Of a stretch of DNA of 64,000 nt, positions 47,171 through 58,666 are shown piece by piece. The notes beneath the pieces were generated by a model, which was not told where the DNA came from, made no database searches, and was given only the letters and a program-made list of their open reading frames with translations. The stretch lies in the NCBI GenBank assembly GCA_010094045.1, contig ML986629.1:62001-126000 (forward strand), written 5' to 3'. This DNA comes from Lojkania enalia (lineage: Eukaryota; Ascomycota; Dothideomycetes; Pleosporales). The position numbers and the translations under genes were made by a program. Positions within the stretch are counted from its first letter, which is position 1, and each line of letters starts with the position of its first letter.

Positions 47171-48530
47171 GAATTCTCAACGAGAAAGCAGCCATGAAGA
47201 TGGCCAATGCCTAGAAAAGATTATTGCGCGAATGCCAAAAGAACAGACGTATTGTTTATGGGGAGAAATGTGAGAAAACGAAAGGAAATGGTTCCGCCGA
47301 CCACTTCATGGCACAGCATTAGATTGTAATACGGTAAGAGATAAAGATATGGATGTGGCGAGCGAGTGATGACTGAACTTGACGGACGAGTATACGTTTT
47401 ACTAAGAGCTAGATACCACTGGGGCTCGCCCGAATTTTCAGTTCAAGAAGAATGATTCAGAGATATTTGCTGGCCAAGAGGTATAATAGGCCTGGAAGGC
47501 TTACTTTAATTTAATTTAATAATTTTTTTGGGTGTGCGCTCCGTCGAACGAATAATAAAGGGCAAAAAAAGTGATGAATAGCTAAGTTCTCTTCATAAAG
47601 GGCAGTCATCCCCACCCCTCCCTAGCCTCCATTCACCGGGGAAAAAGCTTCCGAACAGGCTGCCCTTATCTTCACAGACTAAATGCTTGCTTAATCGTGA
47701 GGCTATTCCTCCGTAGGTCAGATTGAATTTGAAAGATCGTTGTCGGGTGCAAATCATACGGAAATGTTTGATAATTGTATACGGATCAGGCCTCTAACGA
47801 CGATTAGCCCGCAAGCAGAAAATGAAATGATCATAACGGTCAAAGAATGCAGTATGCGATCCCATAATATAGGATTGGACCAAATTTCGAAGCTTTACGG
47901 AGGACACACCGCTAGATGACAGATTTGGAAGCGGAGGATGAAGGAAGATGAGAACTAAAGGGAGCGAGGGAAGTGCTTACCGTCAAACACGTGACGGGAC
48001 CTAGTCCCAATGCTCTAATATTATCCAGAGTTCGACGACAAAGCATATATTCCAAGCAGAACATTGCGTAGGCTATACATATCCCATCCACACAAGTCCA
48101 CAAGACAAATTCACCATGCATCGTAGGGCATGGATCGCGGATCCTACTGCAATTTCGCAGCGCATGGCGTTACGATTCACGCCAGTCACAACCCTGTTGC
48201 TCTAGCGCTCCGCCCCAGGCCCGAAACACCGCGAAATGCACACATCTTGTCAGCCCACCAAGCCATGCCTTGTACAGCCCCACAGCGCCATCAGCGCTAC
48301 CTTCCTGCAGACACGGTATATTATAATTCAGATCCCATGTCAGAACACGCATTCTCACTTCCTCTTGTCGCTACTCCTCAAGGACGCCTTTTATCTGCGC
48401 TAGGTTAAGACTACCACCTGTTCGACAGCCAACTAAGCGCTTCTCATACTTAGATATACGCCTCTACTTTCTTACAGTTTCGAGAGAAGATCTTGCTAGA
48501 TTAAATATAGACATCTATCGCTTTTACACC
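47171..48530. other. Intergenic upstream of the small secreted protein
   Basis: Contains a (TTTAA)-type AT stretch near 47505-47530. An open frame at 48130-48408 has no signal peptide or domain and overlaps the likely promoter, so I did not call it. Confidence 0.5.
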
Positions 48531-48891
48531 ATGAAGCCGCTCACGTTATTCATTTTCATTGGTTTCCAGCTTTCACTCTCGTCCGCGCTGTCGTTGCGCA
48601 ATTTCCAGTCACCTATGGGAATGAAGACACGACCGAAGGCCGAACATGAACCGTCTCCTGAATGCGTCAATGGTGGTTACTTGTTCTGCTGTCCAACAGT
48701 CCATAACGGCGAGGATGGGCCATGCCAGGACCCTAAATCCGCTTTAATGGTCGCTGAGTGTAGGAGGGCGTGGCCACATGGTCTAGCTTGCTGCGTTGAC
48801 GAGGTAAGTCAGCCCATACCCTCCAACATCGAAGATTTCTATTAACATTGCGCAGAAAGCAGAGAGAGACTGGTACTGCTGGCCCGTTTGA
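48531..48891 (+). CDS. Small secreted eight-cysteine protein with hydrophobin-like spacing
   Basis: Exons are 48531-48803 and 48856-48891. The intron (GTAAGT...GCGCAG, 52 nt) is in phase 0 and adds the last 11 residues with the eighth cysteine, for 102 aa. Signal peptide residues 1 to about 20 (MKPLTLFIFIGFQLSLSSAL). The mature part has exactly eight cysteines in order C-x7-CC-x10-C-x11-C-x9-CC-x10-C, the C-CC-C-C-CC-C order of hydrophobins. However, it is charged and hydrophilic (NGEDGP, EKAERDW), the x11 third loop is short, and no hydrophobic patch is obvious. It could be a divergent hydrophobin-like protein or a secreted effector candidate. Start context ACACCATGA is good. Confidence 0.75.
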
Positions 48892-49930
48892 TAGGAAAGG
48901 TTATACGAGACCGAGGCACAGGCCCAGGAGTAGCTCCGTAAGCGTCAGCAGCCGGATTCGGTCTCAAGATTCCTCAAACAGAAATTAAACGAGCATCTGC
49001 AACATCCTAGTTCTATTCAAGAGGATTAGGGTATCCGATATTCCGATCACGACCATTAGCCTCCTTGGCAAACCTGGACCTATCACACTTCCAATTGCGC
49101 CTCTCTTTCGCGGAACCTAAAGGGCACTCGCAATTACTGCTCGAAGTTTCAAATCGGAACCCCATATCGAAACTAGCGTTGCAGCTATGAGGATAGCAGA
49201 GCCGCATTAAGCAAATTTGGCCTTATCCCTTCCGACTATCAACACGCCAAAAGAGCCGTCCGTCATCTGACGTTTAAAAAGAATTTGCCTTCAGAAGGCA
49301 TTAAAATAACACATCCTTCGACTGGATCAAGCCGAAATACCTCCCCGCTATTGATTGTAGCCTCGCACGTGATATTCAGAGGTCGGTTTTGGTGGGCAGG
49401 GTAGGAAGGGAAAGGAATGCTTCGGAGATTGAGCAAGAAGAGTCATTGGGACGCGCATTACATAATGAGTACTTTTATGAATGAAATTTGGAGCTTTCCC
49501 TCCTTTGGAGAAAATGAAAAATTAAGGGAGTGGCAAAACGGGCAGCTCGAATCCTTCAGAAAGCCGAGCCAAGAGTTGGTTTCAAGCCCTGCAAGAATCG
49601 CAAGCAATTATTGTCAGATGCGCAAGGCTGCCTTTATATCAGAAGTACCCATATATATTTCCATTGACGAAGGGAGATCAAATTCTAACTACCATTGATT
49701 CGCTTGACCAAACTACTGTGCCTGATATTAGATATGCTGCCAAGCCAAGGTGATTGATTTTTGCAAGGTTGGTACTGAACATGCAGCACAGAAGAAATTC
49801 ATCAGTATTGGCAGACCGGGTGCCAGCTAGTCTCGCTTATGATGCTATTGGCAGGGGGACTCAAATTCTCGCAGCAGTTGGATCAGATTTTAGTGCAATT
49901 TTATTTGTACCAGGTTTTCTGGTCATCCAA
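48892..49930. other. Intergenic between the small secreted protein and GH30
   Basis: Convergent 3' regions. Open frames (for example 49417-49698) show no family or signal peptide. Confidence 0.5.
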
Positions 49931-51496
49931 CTACGCACGAGCTCCAGCCTGGATCAGGAAACTGATCATGCCACGGCCGGGCACGCTGGCGCTTGCAGTC
50001 CCGTCCGTCGCAATGCTGACCGACTGTGAGCTGGCTTCATGTGTATTATCTGTATAATACGCATTGACGGTAGGATTGGAGAGCGTGCTTCCCGTCAAAC
50101 CGATTCCGATCGACTGCGTGCTGGTCCCCGAATTGATGATAACCACTGCAATACTTCCATCCGTATTCAAGAACGCAGTGCTCTTCAGGTTGCTACCTCC
50201 GGATGTGCCAACGCGGACAGCACCCGGCCTGACATCTCTAAACTGCGCAAATGCCCATAGTCGTTTGGACACTTGATAATTCTGTCCATCGATCAGGATA
50301 AGCTTCTCGTTATTGTTATTATTGGTGGCCCGGTCCTGGACGCCCTCCCAGTAGATATATGCACTCAGGTTACTGTTAACGATGCCGTTGAAGATGGTAT
50401 TTGCCCACGTGAACCCATCACCTGCGCCGCCGTAGCTGTACCATGAAGTGCTCCATCCGCCATTCAAGTCGCAGTACTCTGTCTGCCAGACTTTGCGCGT
50501 GGTGCGCATAGGACTGCCGACACGAGAAGTATACTCGTGGGACGTGAAAGCGTATATCATGTTCTCCGCTCCGGCAGAAATGATTTGGGATGCGTGTTGG
50601 TTGGCGACATTCCAACCCGTACCCTCACAGCAGTTTATGCCGATGTTGACGAGGTTCGCGCGGTCGAGCGTGGGACGGAGGACCTTTATGACTTCAGCGG
50701 CTTGGGAGCCCGAGGATTGCATTGAGGCGTAGGAAGTCCTAGACATAAATCATGTTAGCATATAGAACCAAAATAGTAATACGTAGAAGGGGTGGGCTGG
50801 CAACGTACGAGAAATCGGGCTCATTGAGGAAACCAATATGCGTTACATTGACACCGTTTTGTGCGTATAGTTGGATGTATTTCACGAGGTAGTTTGCATA
50901 AGCTTGGATCCAGTTTCCGGTCCTGCAATACGTTCCGGAAACCTTCTAATCATCAGCATATTTCTTTGCTAAGCATCTATGAAAAAGAAATGACATACCC
51001 CGCAAAGGTTGCCACCGTTGGCATCATTGTTATTTGTCTTCATACAGCCAGGCGCACTCCATGCATTTCCATAAAACGTTTTGACGCCAAACTTAACAGC
51101 TTGTTGCGATAGAAAAAGCTGGCCCGAGTCCTTTCCATCCCACTTATAGTCTGGCGTCCCGTCGGGTGTTGAAGGGCACTCTGGTAGAATGCTGTTCATC
51201 CAATCACTGTTACTAGACTTGGATGATCCGATACCATTGCGGACGATAGAAAATCCAGCGCCGGTGGTGGTATTGAAGAGGAGGTTCAATACTTCCGATT
51301 GCTTGGGCTCTTGGAGGTTGACAATCAAATTGGCACGCTGGAAAGCGGCAGAAAAGCCGAAACCGTCAATGGTCTGGTATTTCCTAGAGAGGTCTACGGT
51401 GATTTTCTGCGCCTGTCTGGGTTGAATATTCGGCACAGCCGCTACCAAAAGAACCGGCGCCGCGAGGGCAATGAGTTGCTGAAGGGTGAGATGCAT
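49931..51496 (-). CDS. Secreted glycoside hydrolase family 30 enzyme
   Basis: Retaining glycosidase, 479 aa. Exons are 50999-51496, 50809-50942 and 49931-50738; introns are 56 and 70 nt. Signal peptide MHLTLQQLIALAAPVLLVAA with a short propeptide ending QPRQ. The (beta/alpha)8 barrel begins DGFGFSAAFQRAN. FYGNAWSAPGCMKTN and THIGFLNEPDF follow, the latter holding the acid/base Glu at about 207. The nucleophile is Glu at about 298 in WQTEYC. The C-terminal beta domain ends GMISFLIQ. Fungal GH30 members cleave beta-1,4-xylan, beta-1,6-glucan or beta-1,6-galactan; the subfamily cannot be fixed by eye. Its signal peptide and neighbours (CE5, Cip1-like) fit hemicellulose breakdown. Confidence 0.93.
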
Positions 51497-52150
51497 ATCG
51501 CTAAACCAGGAATAAGTTTTCTCTGTGGGAGGAGCCTATGGAGCTCGAACAGTTATAAGCTCTCCCCAGAATAGCCATTGTGGGGCACTGAACGGGACTA
51601 TATTGAGTTGGCTAAAAGACTTCTAGATTGACCCACGACCTTGTACACCCGAATTCGATAGAAGCAAAGAGCTCTAAAGTGATCAGAGTCTAAATTAGAA
51701 CCCTTTCTAGAAGAGAACACTTTGTGTAAATATAGTAGAAGTGAGGCCAAGCTGCCAAGGACGTTTACCCCACGATTCCTTTGCACCGGATGTGGATCTG
51801 TTGATGTCGTGTAGTCGTGCGGTCGGAGGATCCATTTAGCCTATGGAGAATCTCCCGCCGGGTGCTTCTAGCACATGGCTCCCTTACCCTACGCGAATTC
51901 GACGCGAGCTAGATGCAAGGAAGAAAAAAATAGACAGTTATTCGGTAGAGATCTAGAATACGTGAATTACCGTAGTGGAAGTGTAGTATGCCATAAAAGT
52001 GGAAATGAATACTACCTATCGATAATTTTTGTAGAGCTAAAAGGAAAATTATTGGTTAGAATAAAATGAAGAAGTAAACACCAGTGGGGAATAATATGAG
52101 CCAACGACACGTCACCCTAACGGCTCATCCTCAAAACTAGTTTCTATTAC
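51497..52150. other. Intergenic, GH30 promoter and 3' end of the decarboxylase gene
   Basis: 654 bp without a supported gene. Confidence 0.55.
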
Positions 52151-54176
52151 TTAAGCAGCCCCCGTAACATTTCCTTTGTTGAATTTGTCAACAGCAACTC
52201 CAACCCGGACTAGTGCTTTCGGGGCATCAAGTGGTTTGAGGATAAGTTCAACCAACTGGATTACAGTTAGGAAGTAATCAATCTTATTTAATACTTATGC
52301 TCACCTCAGAGCATCCGGCATTACCAAAGTCCTTATCCTTCAACAGTTCTTCCAATTGTCCATTGGTCCTAATCGGGCCGTAATACTTTGATGGGACGCC
52401 AGGTCCGAAAGTGCTTCCGAGGAGACCATAGTCTATAACGGCGACGTCGTTATACAAGGCTTCTTTACCATGAATGAGACGTTCGACGGTATATCCACCA
52501 TTGTTGAGCACAAAGCTATATCCCGCATTAGCTATTTGTTAAATTTGACAGTATTCAATAGCCCTACATAATAGGCTTCAAATCAAACCTAAGTAGATCT
52601 TGTAAGACTTGGATTGTCAGGTGCATTGATCCTTCGCCTGTGACAAGGATTGGACGCTTCCACTTGCCACCACTCTCCTTAACAGCTTGTGCCACTCCAA
52701 CAATAGCACCAGTCGCATACCCAATGCTGCCAAAAATAGTTTGATTGTGCATCACTGCACCTGCAGGAAGGCGCGAATCGCAAAGGCCAAATGCTGAGGT
52801 ACCAGTTTCGCCAATGATGTAGTCTCCTGGTCTGAAGAAGCTACCAAGTGTAGGCCACAGGAAGTCTTGTTTCAAATGCTCACTTGGAGAGAACTCTAGT
52901 GTTGGGTAAGGATTCCATGTAACTTTCTGAGCTGCTTTCATTAGTTTGCTACGTTGAAGGTCTTTGTTCAGTCCTTGTAGGACAAATTTCATGCTAACAG
53001 GATACTTAATCTCCCCTATTGAGACTGAGAAGCGCTGGAAATCGACGAACTCGATAATATTCTTGTTAAAGACACATGTAAACTCGCCAGTGTTGAAATC
53101 AGACTAGAATGGGCTCGAATCAGCTCTACATATGGAGACATGGTGACCGACTCACTGGAAAATTGCCAATAATAAGGACAAAGTCTGAACTTTCCATTGC
53201 GTTTTTGACGCCAGGGTGTGTGCCTGCTCCAAAGTGTACGCCACCATATTGTGGCAAGTCCTCATTGACAGAACCTTTACCCATGGGCGTAGTAAAGAAA
53301 GGAATCCTGGTGAGTTTAACAAATTCATGGGCCTCGGAGAGTACGTCGTGACGTGCTGCCCCTATAATCCAAGTATGTTAGTATAAATTTGATAGCATGG
53401 TGTGGATGATATCGTACCGCCATCAATTACAATAATAGGATTATCTGCTCTTTCCAATCCATTTCGAATCTTCGAGACAACGCTCTTCTCCACTTCAGGA
53501 TCATTAGGTGGAAGAGTTCTAGATATTGGACAGCCCAGTGGCGCATCGGAGATCATCTCAAGTGCAATATCGATTGATAAGCCAATATATACAGGTCGCT
53601 GTTCATACATCATGGTGTTCAAAACGCGATCAATCTCCGAGGCGGCGAGGGGAGGATAATCGATTACAGTCGTGTCTGCCATGATCTGTTTGACCATTTC
53701 TACGTACATGCTAATTGTCGTCACAATTTTGCTCTCTTAAGAGGTGTCAAAACTTACTCAAATTTTCCATTACCTAGCGAGTGATGCATGATTGCCTTTT
53801 TGCGAATTGCCTGGATTGTCGGATATCCCACAATATGAACAACAGGGACGAATTCGCAGAAATGGCCAGCCATCCCACAATATGCACTTGTCTCTCCTGG
53901 CCCAAAAGTTGTAACGCAAGCCGCAGCGCCTTTCACACGCGCGTAGCCGTCTGCGGCGTAGGCCGCGACAAGCTCGTTCGGATTACCCTTCCATTCTAGA
54001 TCATTATCTGTGATCAGATCTAGAAGAGCTAACTCGTAATCTAAGCTTCTGTTAGTACACTCATTTAGCTGTTGGTTAGTAATTACATATTTACCTCCAG
54101 GGACGCCAAAAACTGCACGAATGCCTAGTTCGTGGAGTCTCTTAAAGAGGTAGTCACCGACTTTGATTTGGGTCAT
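52151..54176 (-). CDS. Pyruvate decarboxylase / 2-oxoacid decarboxylase (ThDP-dependent)
   Basis: ThDP- and Mg-dependent decarboxylase making aldehydes from 2-oxoacids (acetaldehyde in fermentation, or aryl/indole aldehydes). Seven exons: 54095-54176, 53758-54040, 53418-53710, 53156-53361, 52568-53103, 52305-52515, 52151-52255, with six introns of 47-56 nt, giving 571 aa, the normal length. Catalytic Glu50 (NPNELVAAYAADGYAR) and the His113-His114 pair (IMHHSLGNG) align with yeast Glu51 and His114/115. The ThDP/Mg motif reads VTGEGSMHLT...VLNNGGYTVE, so the usual GDG Asp is Glu, while the NN and the late Glu are kept. GETGTSAFG precedes it. No targeting peptide, so cytosolic. Missing any of the small introns would make the gene look broken. 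Confidence 0.92.
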
Positions 54177-55978
54177 TTTTGGTCGAATGCAACGTCGAAG
54201 CTAGATGTTTGCAACTAGAAGATATGTAATAAATAGCGGAGAGAGTATGAAGGACGCCGCTCAGCTTTCGACTAGAAGACTTTATTCAATTTCTTGTAGA
54301 TTGAATATATATATCCGGTAATAAGCTTGAAGCTGCATTTGGGTGATCCGATAATAACCTCTTGATTCGCTCATGCCATCATCAATTACGCTGACAAGCA
54401 GTCCGAGAAGATTGTTGGGATGGTCAACTTGGGGTGGCGAAATGAATATTCGCGGTTGCGGCTGCCAATAAGGGTCAATCACACCATAAGCGCAACTTGA
54501 CCCTATGATTAAGCACCGAGGAGCCATAAAATCAGCCGTGATACGATAGAGTCTTGTAATGCTTGGGGTATGTGACTGGTGGTTACTCAGCTTACAAAGC
54601 GAATTCCCTCATGTCTCCCTCGAACTCAACCACCACCAGCGGTGCAATGACAACATATATTCCAGATTAATCAAGCTTTGTGTCTGAATTTCGTTGACTC
54701 GTTCACGCCTTGGTTTGGGGTTAATTTCCGACCAATAGTAATGTCTAGTATGTAGCTCGTATAATCTGAACGAGCGCCTGAGAATCGGCCGTATCTTTGA
54801 AAAAGCTCGCTCGATGTGCCTTATGTGGTAGTAATAACCGCATCGACACGGTGCTTCGATTCTACGAAGTAAAGGCCTATCATTGCTTAGAATGTTTCCG
54901 CATTCCGATACATCAATCCTGAGAGAGATGGAATAATTCCCAATCAACTTGCTTCTAGAGGGCATTACAGGCAAGGTAATGGAATCATCCGTAGTTGCTC
55001 ATGGCTACTTCTAATTGCTCTGGTAGAGGACTGAGGTGTTGTCCGCAATACAATTGCTATGAAAGTATTTGAAGGAGGCTTTGTCAAGCTATATCGAGTA
55101 TCAAATGGAGGATTTAATTGCTTTACCAATGCATCTTGCATGGTACCTCCCGCGTGGTCCAAGGCCCACATTCGACGATATACAGCAAATTATACTCGAG
55201 CCCTCACTTCACGAAATGTCAAGCGAATATTTAGCCAGCGGTCGGAGGATTCTGAAATCAAATCAACAGTATAAGTTCCAAAATTGGAAAATTCAAAATT
55301 GAAATAGCAAAATGGAGAAATAGAAGATAATACTTATCCAATTATACGAAGACGACATGAAGTTTACAAGATATGGCTTGGACATATTCATTTTCGTTCC
55401 GCGGAGGTAAACAGTAAAAGAGACTGTACCGTGTAGAAGGAAGACTATGAAAGATAGGTCCTCGGTAAACCGGCGACCAGCATTAAAAGGAAGGAAGGGG
55501 GAGGGGGTGCATACCAACGAGAGAGCTAAGGAGGGTCTAAGGCAATATTTTCCATTAATAACATGATTCTACAATTCCATATCAGATGTAACTGACCTTG
55601 AAAATGGGTCAATAACCCAGACAAGAGGATGATACTTCCACAAGATTGGCTTCTACATCCGTTGCTGTTCATAAACCCCTAAGGCAGCCTCTTCCTACGC
55701 CGAACGCTAGATTCGAATGATACATTGACTAATCCGATCTCAGGGACCCTCGCACTAGCTTATCCGATTGCTCCATCAACATATCCAGGTATGCATGCAT
55801 GCAGTATTATCCCACACTACTAGCGAGTTTTGAACGCTCGAGTCCTGGTTAGTTAGAGGTTAGGTAAAAAAGTATATACCTAGGCTGGCGGCCTGGGCCT
55901 GAAAGGAGACAAAATAATGAGCTTGCCCTAATGAAGTGAGTCATGGATCGTGCCCAGAATGTCACCGATCCAGCACAT
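54177..55978. other. Intergenic between the decarboxylase and SNU66 genes
   Basis: 1.8 kb. Open frames at 54282-54974 (-) and 55069-55302 (+) are protein-like in composition but short and without a recognisable family; they may be remnants. Four GCAT repeats sit near 55791-55803. Confidence 0.4.
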
Positions 55979-57991
55979 TTACTGCAAACGCACGCCGGCT
56001 TGCTTGTGTTTTTTGCTTTGTTGATCCTGCGCTGTGCTCATGCCGCCCGTCAGGCTTGTTTCCAAAGAGCTTTCAGCCATCTTCTTATTTTCGGCCGCAA
56101 TTTTCTCCAACTGCTTCTGTGTTTTGTTGTTTCCGCTTCCTTTGCCATGGAACTGATGACTGAGTTGCTTAAATGCCTCTTTTTGATTCATCTGCCGGCC
56201 GTGTTCGTCCACATATGTGAGCTCAAAAGTAGGCTTGTACTCCTTCATGAAAATTTCGGCCATCTTCCTACTCTCAAGCTTATCTCGATTCTCGTTGTTT
56301 CTTCGAGCCCATTCTTCGCGCTCACGGTTGTTCATAGAACTCCATCTTCCGGAAAGACGCTCCCTTTCACGCTGTTCTCTGGCGAGCCGCTCTGCCTGTT
56401 CTTCAGCGCGGTGCCTGTCAGCAAGGAATTTCTGGCGTTCGCGGTAGAGAGCATTCTTATCGCCACTATCAGAATCCTTAACTATTCCACGTTGTTTAAG
56501 TAGCCTCAAGGTAGCACCGAGACCAGTGTCTACGGTTTCTTCGGCATCGAGCCCTGTAGCAGTCACACCAACAGAGACAGAGCGTGTACGAGCTTCGCTA
56601 CGTTCCCCAGCTTCAACGTAAGAGTGGTCCATGTCCACATCCTCCTCATCATCAATGTGTGGGACTGGGGAAATCGGACCGGTTGATGAACGAGCAGATC
56701 TCCGTTGCCGCGAATGACGACCCTCTTCCGCTTCTTCTGTTTCACTTCGTTGCAAATTCTGAACAAATTCACTGGTCTCATCTATTACTAGACCGCTGTT
56801 TTCATCAGCTTCGATAGTTTCTCGGACGTCGGGTGTAGCTGACGCTTCCTCGCGAAGCCGGCGCGCAATATCTTCCGGGCGGACTTTCTTACGGTTTTTC
56901 AAAGCTTTTGAACGCTGTGCGGCAAGACGGGCTTGTAGGTCATCATCATCTACAAAAGAACCTTCAAACAAGACCTTTTTAGGTTTTAGGATGGTTGTTT
57001 CTAGCTCATCAACATCCATCGCATCGTCGTCGCCGGGTGGCGGCAGTGTTTCAAAAATATCCTCTTCCTCTTCAACACGCTTTCTTCGTGACGACTTAGA
57101 TTTCTTCTTCTTTGGCTTTTTCATCTTTACCTCCGATACATCCATATAGTCATTAGTAGGTGTATCGTCCTTAAGGATATCAAGACTGATTGCGACTTTC
57201 TTCGACTTCGAGGTTCCTGCTGCTTCGAGCTCCGCTTCCTCTACCGTTCTGCCCTGGCCGTCTAATGTGAATGCATGCCGCTTCTTACCATCAATCTCCT
57301 CATCATACTGTGCCAAGATTGATCGCTGACCGCTTTCATCCATATCATTAGGTTCGTATGCGCGCTTCCGCTTCTTCGAGTCAAGCCGCTCCTGCAGCCG
57401 CTCCTTTTCCCTCAAAGAAACAGCCTCGAGTTCATCTTCATCCTCTGCGTCAACGGCGGTATCCTTCAGTACGAGGATCTGCTCGCCATCCTCAAAATCT
57501 TTCAGCTCATGACCGACCTTGATTCCGGCGAGATCGGCTTCCGTATACTGAAGCGCTTCCTGTGCTTGCCGCTCTCGCTCCTCGAGCTCCTTCTGAATCT
57601 GTTCCGCCTTCGCAATCTTCTTTTGACGCTTCCTAGAACTTTTCAGCCAAGCCAAATCGTCTTCATCCGCGACTCCTTCTGCAAGCCCCTTGCCCTCGAG
57701 CTTTTCATTGCGCTCGGCCTTCTCTCGTTCCTTTTTAATCGCAGCTAGACGTGCCTCCTTTTTTTTCTTTGCCGCGGCTTCGTCCTGTAGTCGCGTCCAG
57801 TTATCGTAAGCGGCGGCGGTGCGGGTTTCGATTGTGCTCGCAGGCTCATCATCGGGATCTTCATCTTTCGTCTCTTTGAACATGGGACCAGATGGAGCGC
57901 TGGCACCACCAGATCCAGGCAGAGGTGCCAACCCCATGGCCAGGCGAATCTTGTTCGCCTCTTCGATGGAGAGCGACATGGCATCTGGCAT
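55979..57991 (-). CDS. snu66: SNU66/SART1 family U4/U6.U5 tri-snRNP protein
   Basis: Spliceosomal tri-snRNP component needed for pre-mRNA splicing; nuclear. Single exon, 670 aa from the ATG at 57991. I chose it because it starts MPDAMSLSIEEANKIRLAMGL, the conserved N-terminus of the family, whereas the frame upstream has only a GTG and a proline run. Lysine/arginine/glutamate-rich helices dominate (EKERLQERLDSKKRKRAYEP, RKKVRPEDIARRLREEA). DVSEVKMKKPKKKKSKSS is a likely nuclear localisation signal, and ADLAGIKVGHEL and GLGATLRLLKQRGIV are family blocks. The last conserved block is EYKPTFELTYVDEHGRQMNQ with FKQLSHQFHGKGSG, typical of SART1. No introns, unusual for this window. Confidence 0.93.
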   Translation of the reverse strand: MPDAMSLSIEEANKIRLAMGLAPLPGSGGASAPSGPMFKETKDEDPDDEPASTIETRTAAAYDNWTRLQDEAAAKKKKEARLAAIKKEREKAERNEKLEGKGLAEGVADEDDLAWLKSSRKRQKKIAKAEQIQKELEERERQAQEALQYTEADLAGIKVGHELKDFEDGEQILVLKDTAVDAEDEDELEAVSLREKERLQERLDSKKRKRAYEPNDMDESGQRSILAQYDEEIDGKKRHAFTLDGQGRTVEEAELEAAGTSKSKKVAISLDILKDDTPTNDYMDVSEVKMKKPKKKKSKSSRRKRVEEEEDIFETLPPPGDDDAMDVDELETTILKPKKVLFEGSFVDDDDLQARLAAQRSKALKNRKKVRPEDIARRLREEASATPDVRETIEADENSGLVIDETSEFVQNLQRSETEEAEEGRHSRQRRSARSSTGPISPVPHIDDEEDVDMDHSYVEAGERSEARTRSVSVGVTATGLDAEETVDTGLGATLRLLKQRGIVKDSDSGDKNALYRERQKFLADRHRAEEQAERLAREQRERERLSGRWSSMNNREREEWARRNNENRDKLESRKMAEIFMKEYKPTFELTYVDEHGRQMNQKEAFKQLSHQFHGKGSGNNKTQKQLEKIAAENKKMAESSLETSLTGGMSTAQDQQSKKHKQAGVRLQ

Positions 57992-58666
57992 GGTGGTAGA
58001 TATGCGCAGGGACAATGGATGGGGACAGAAGGGTAGAATCACCGATGAAGTAATGAGCAGGGGTGGTTGTGGTGGTGGCGGTGGTGATAATGTTGTCTTG
58101 GTGAAGGCGTGAAAGTGACGGAGAAGTGCACTCACTTTCGGCGCCTAGTCACATTTAGGTTAGCGCGCCAAGATTCTCAGCAGTAGCCTCCAAATAAATT
58201 TTTGTGAGCGCTTCGATTTGCTTTCTTCCACAACGACCTGTGCCATCTCGTCCCGTCCGCCCCCTCGGGGCGTGTTCGGTTGATGATCTGGCAGTTCGTC
58301 CGATCTATGGAGCCATCAATCCCCCATGGTGTCAATCTTCCGGTCGACAGGTCGCAGAGCAAGTAGGCACGTTTCTTTCTACCTGAGTTCACCTTCGGGT
58401 TTGAGCTCGGTGGAGGCGTGCTAGGGCGACTGATTCCTACTCCCTTTGCTGATGGCCGTCGGCTCGTGAAGTTGGGGAATAACCCAGTCTAGCCTACATA
58501 CTATACATATGTTTCTCGCTTAGATGGCTATTGTAGTAGTCTATCGTTGGCGCCGCATTCCTATGACAACGCCTATTCTAATGCTTCGAATATTTGGAAA
58601 CCCAATCCTACTGTGAACAAATGGAAAGGGGACTCCGCTGATGTCCTAAGGCTTCTCGTCCGTTCC
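57992..58666. other. Intergenic, SNU66 promoter
   Basis: Upstream region of SNU66 and 3' region of PTH2. Open frames overlapping 58547-58831 are antisense shadows of PTH2. Confidence 0.55.

Noticed and set aside
48130..48408. 92-codon frame upstream of the small secreted protein
   Set aside because: His/Pro/Arg-rich, without signal peptide or conserved motif, and located in the probable promoter.
54282..55302. Several short protein-like frames between the decarboxylase and SNU66 genes
   Set aside because: No recognisable family, frames interrupted, and no consistent exon structure.
55943..56503. 186-codon plus-strand frame overlapping SNU66
   Set aside because: Antisense shadow of the K/E/R-rich SNU66 coding sequence.
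57992..58135. N-terminal extension of SNU66 by 48 residues
   Set aside because: It begins with GTG, is proline-rich and precedes the conserved MPDAMSLSIEEANKIR start; better read as 5' untranslated sequence.
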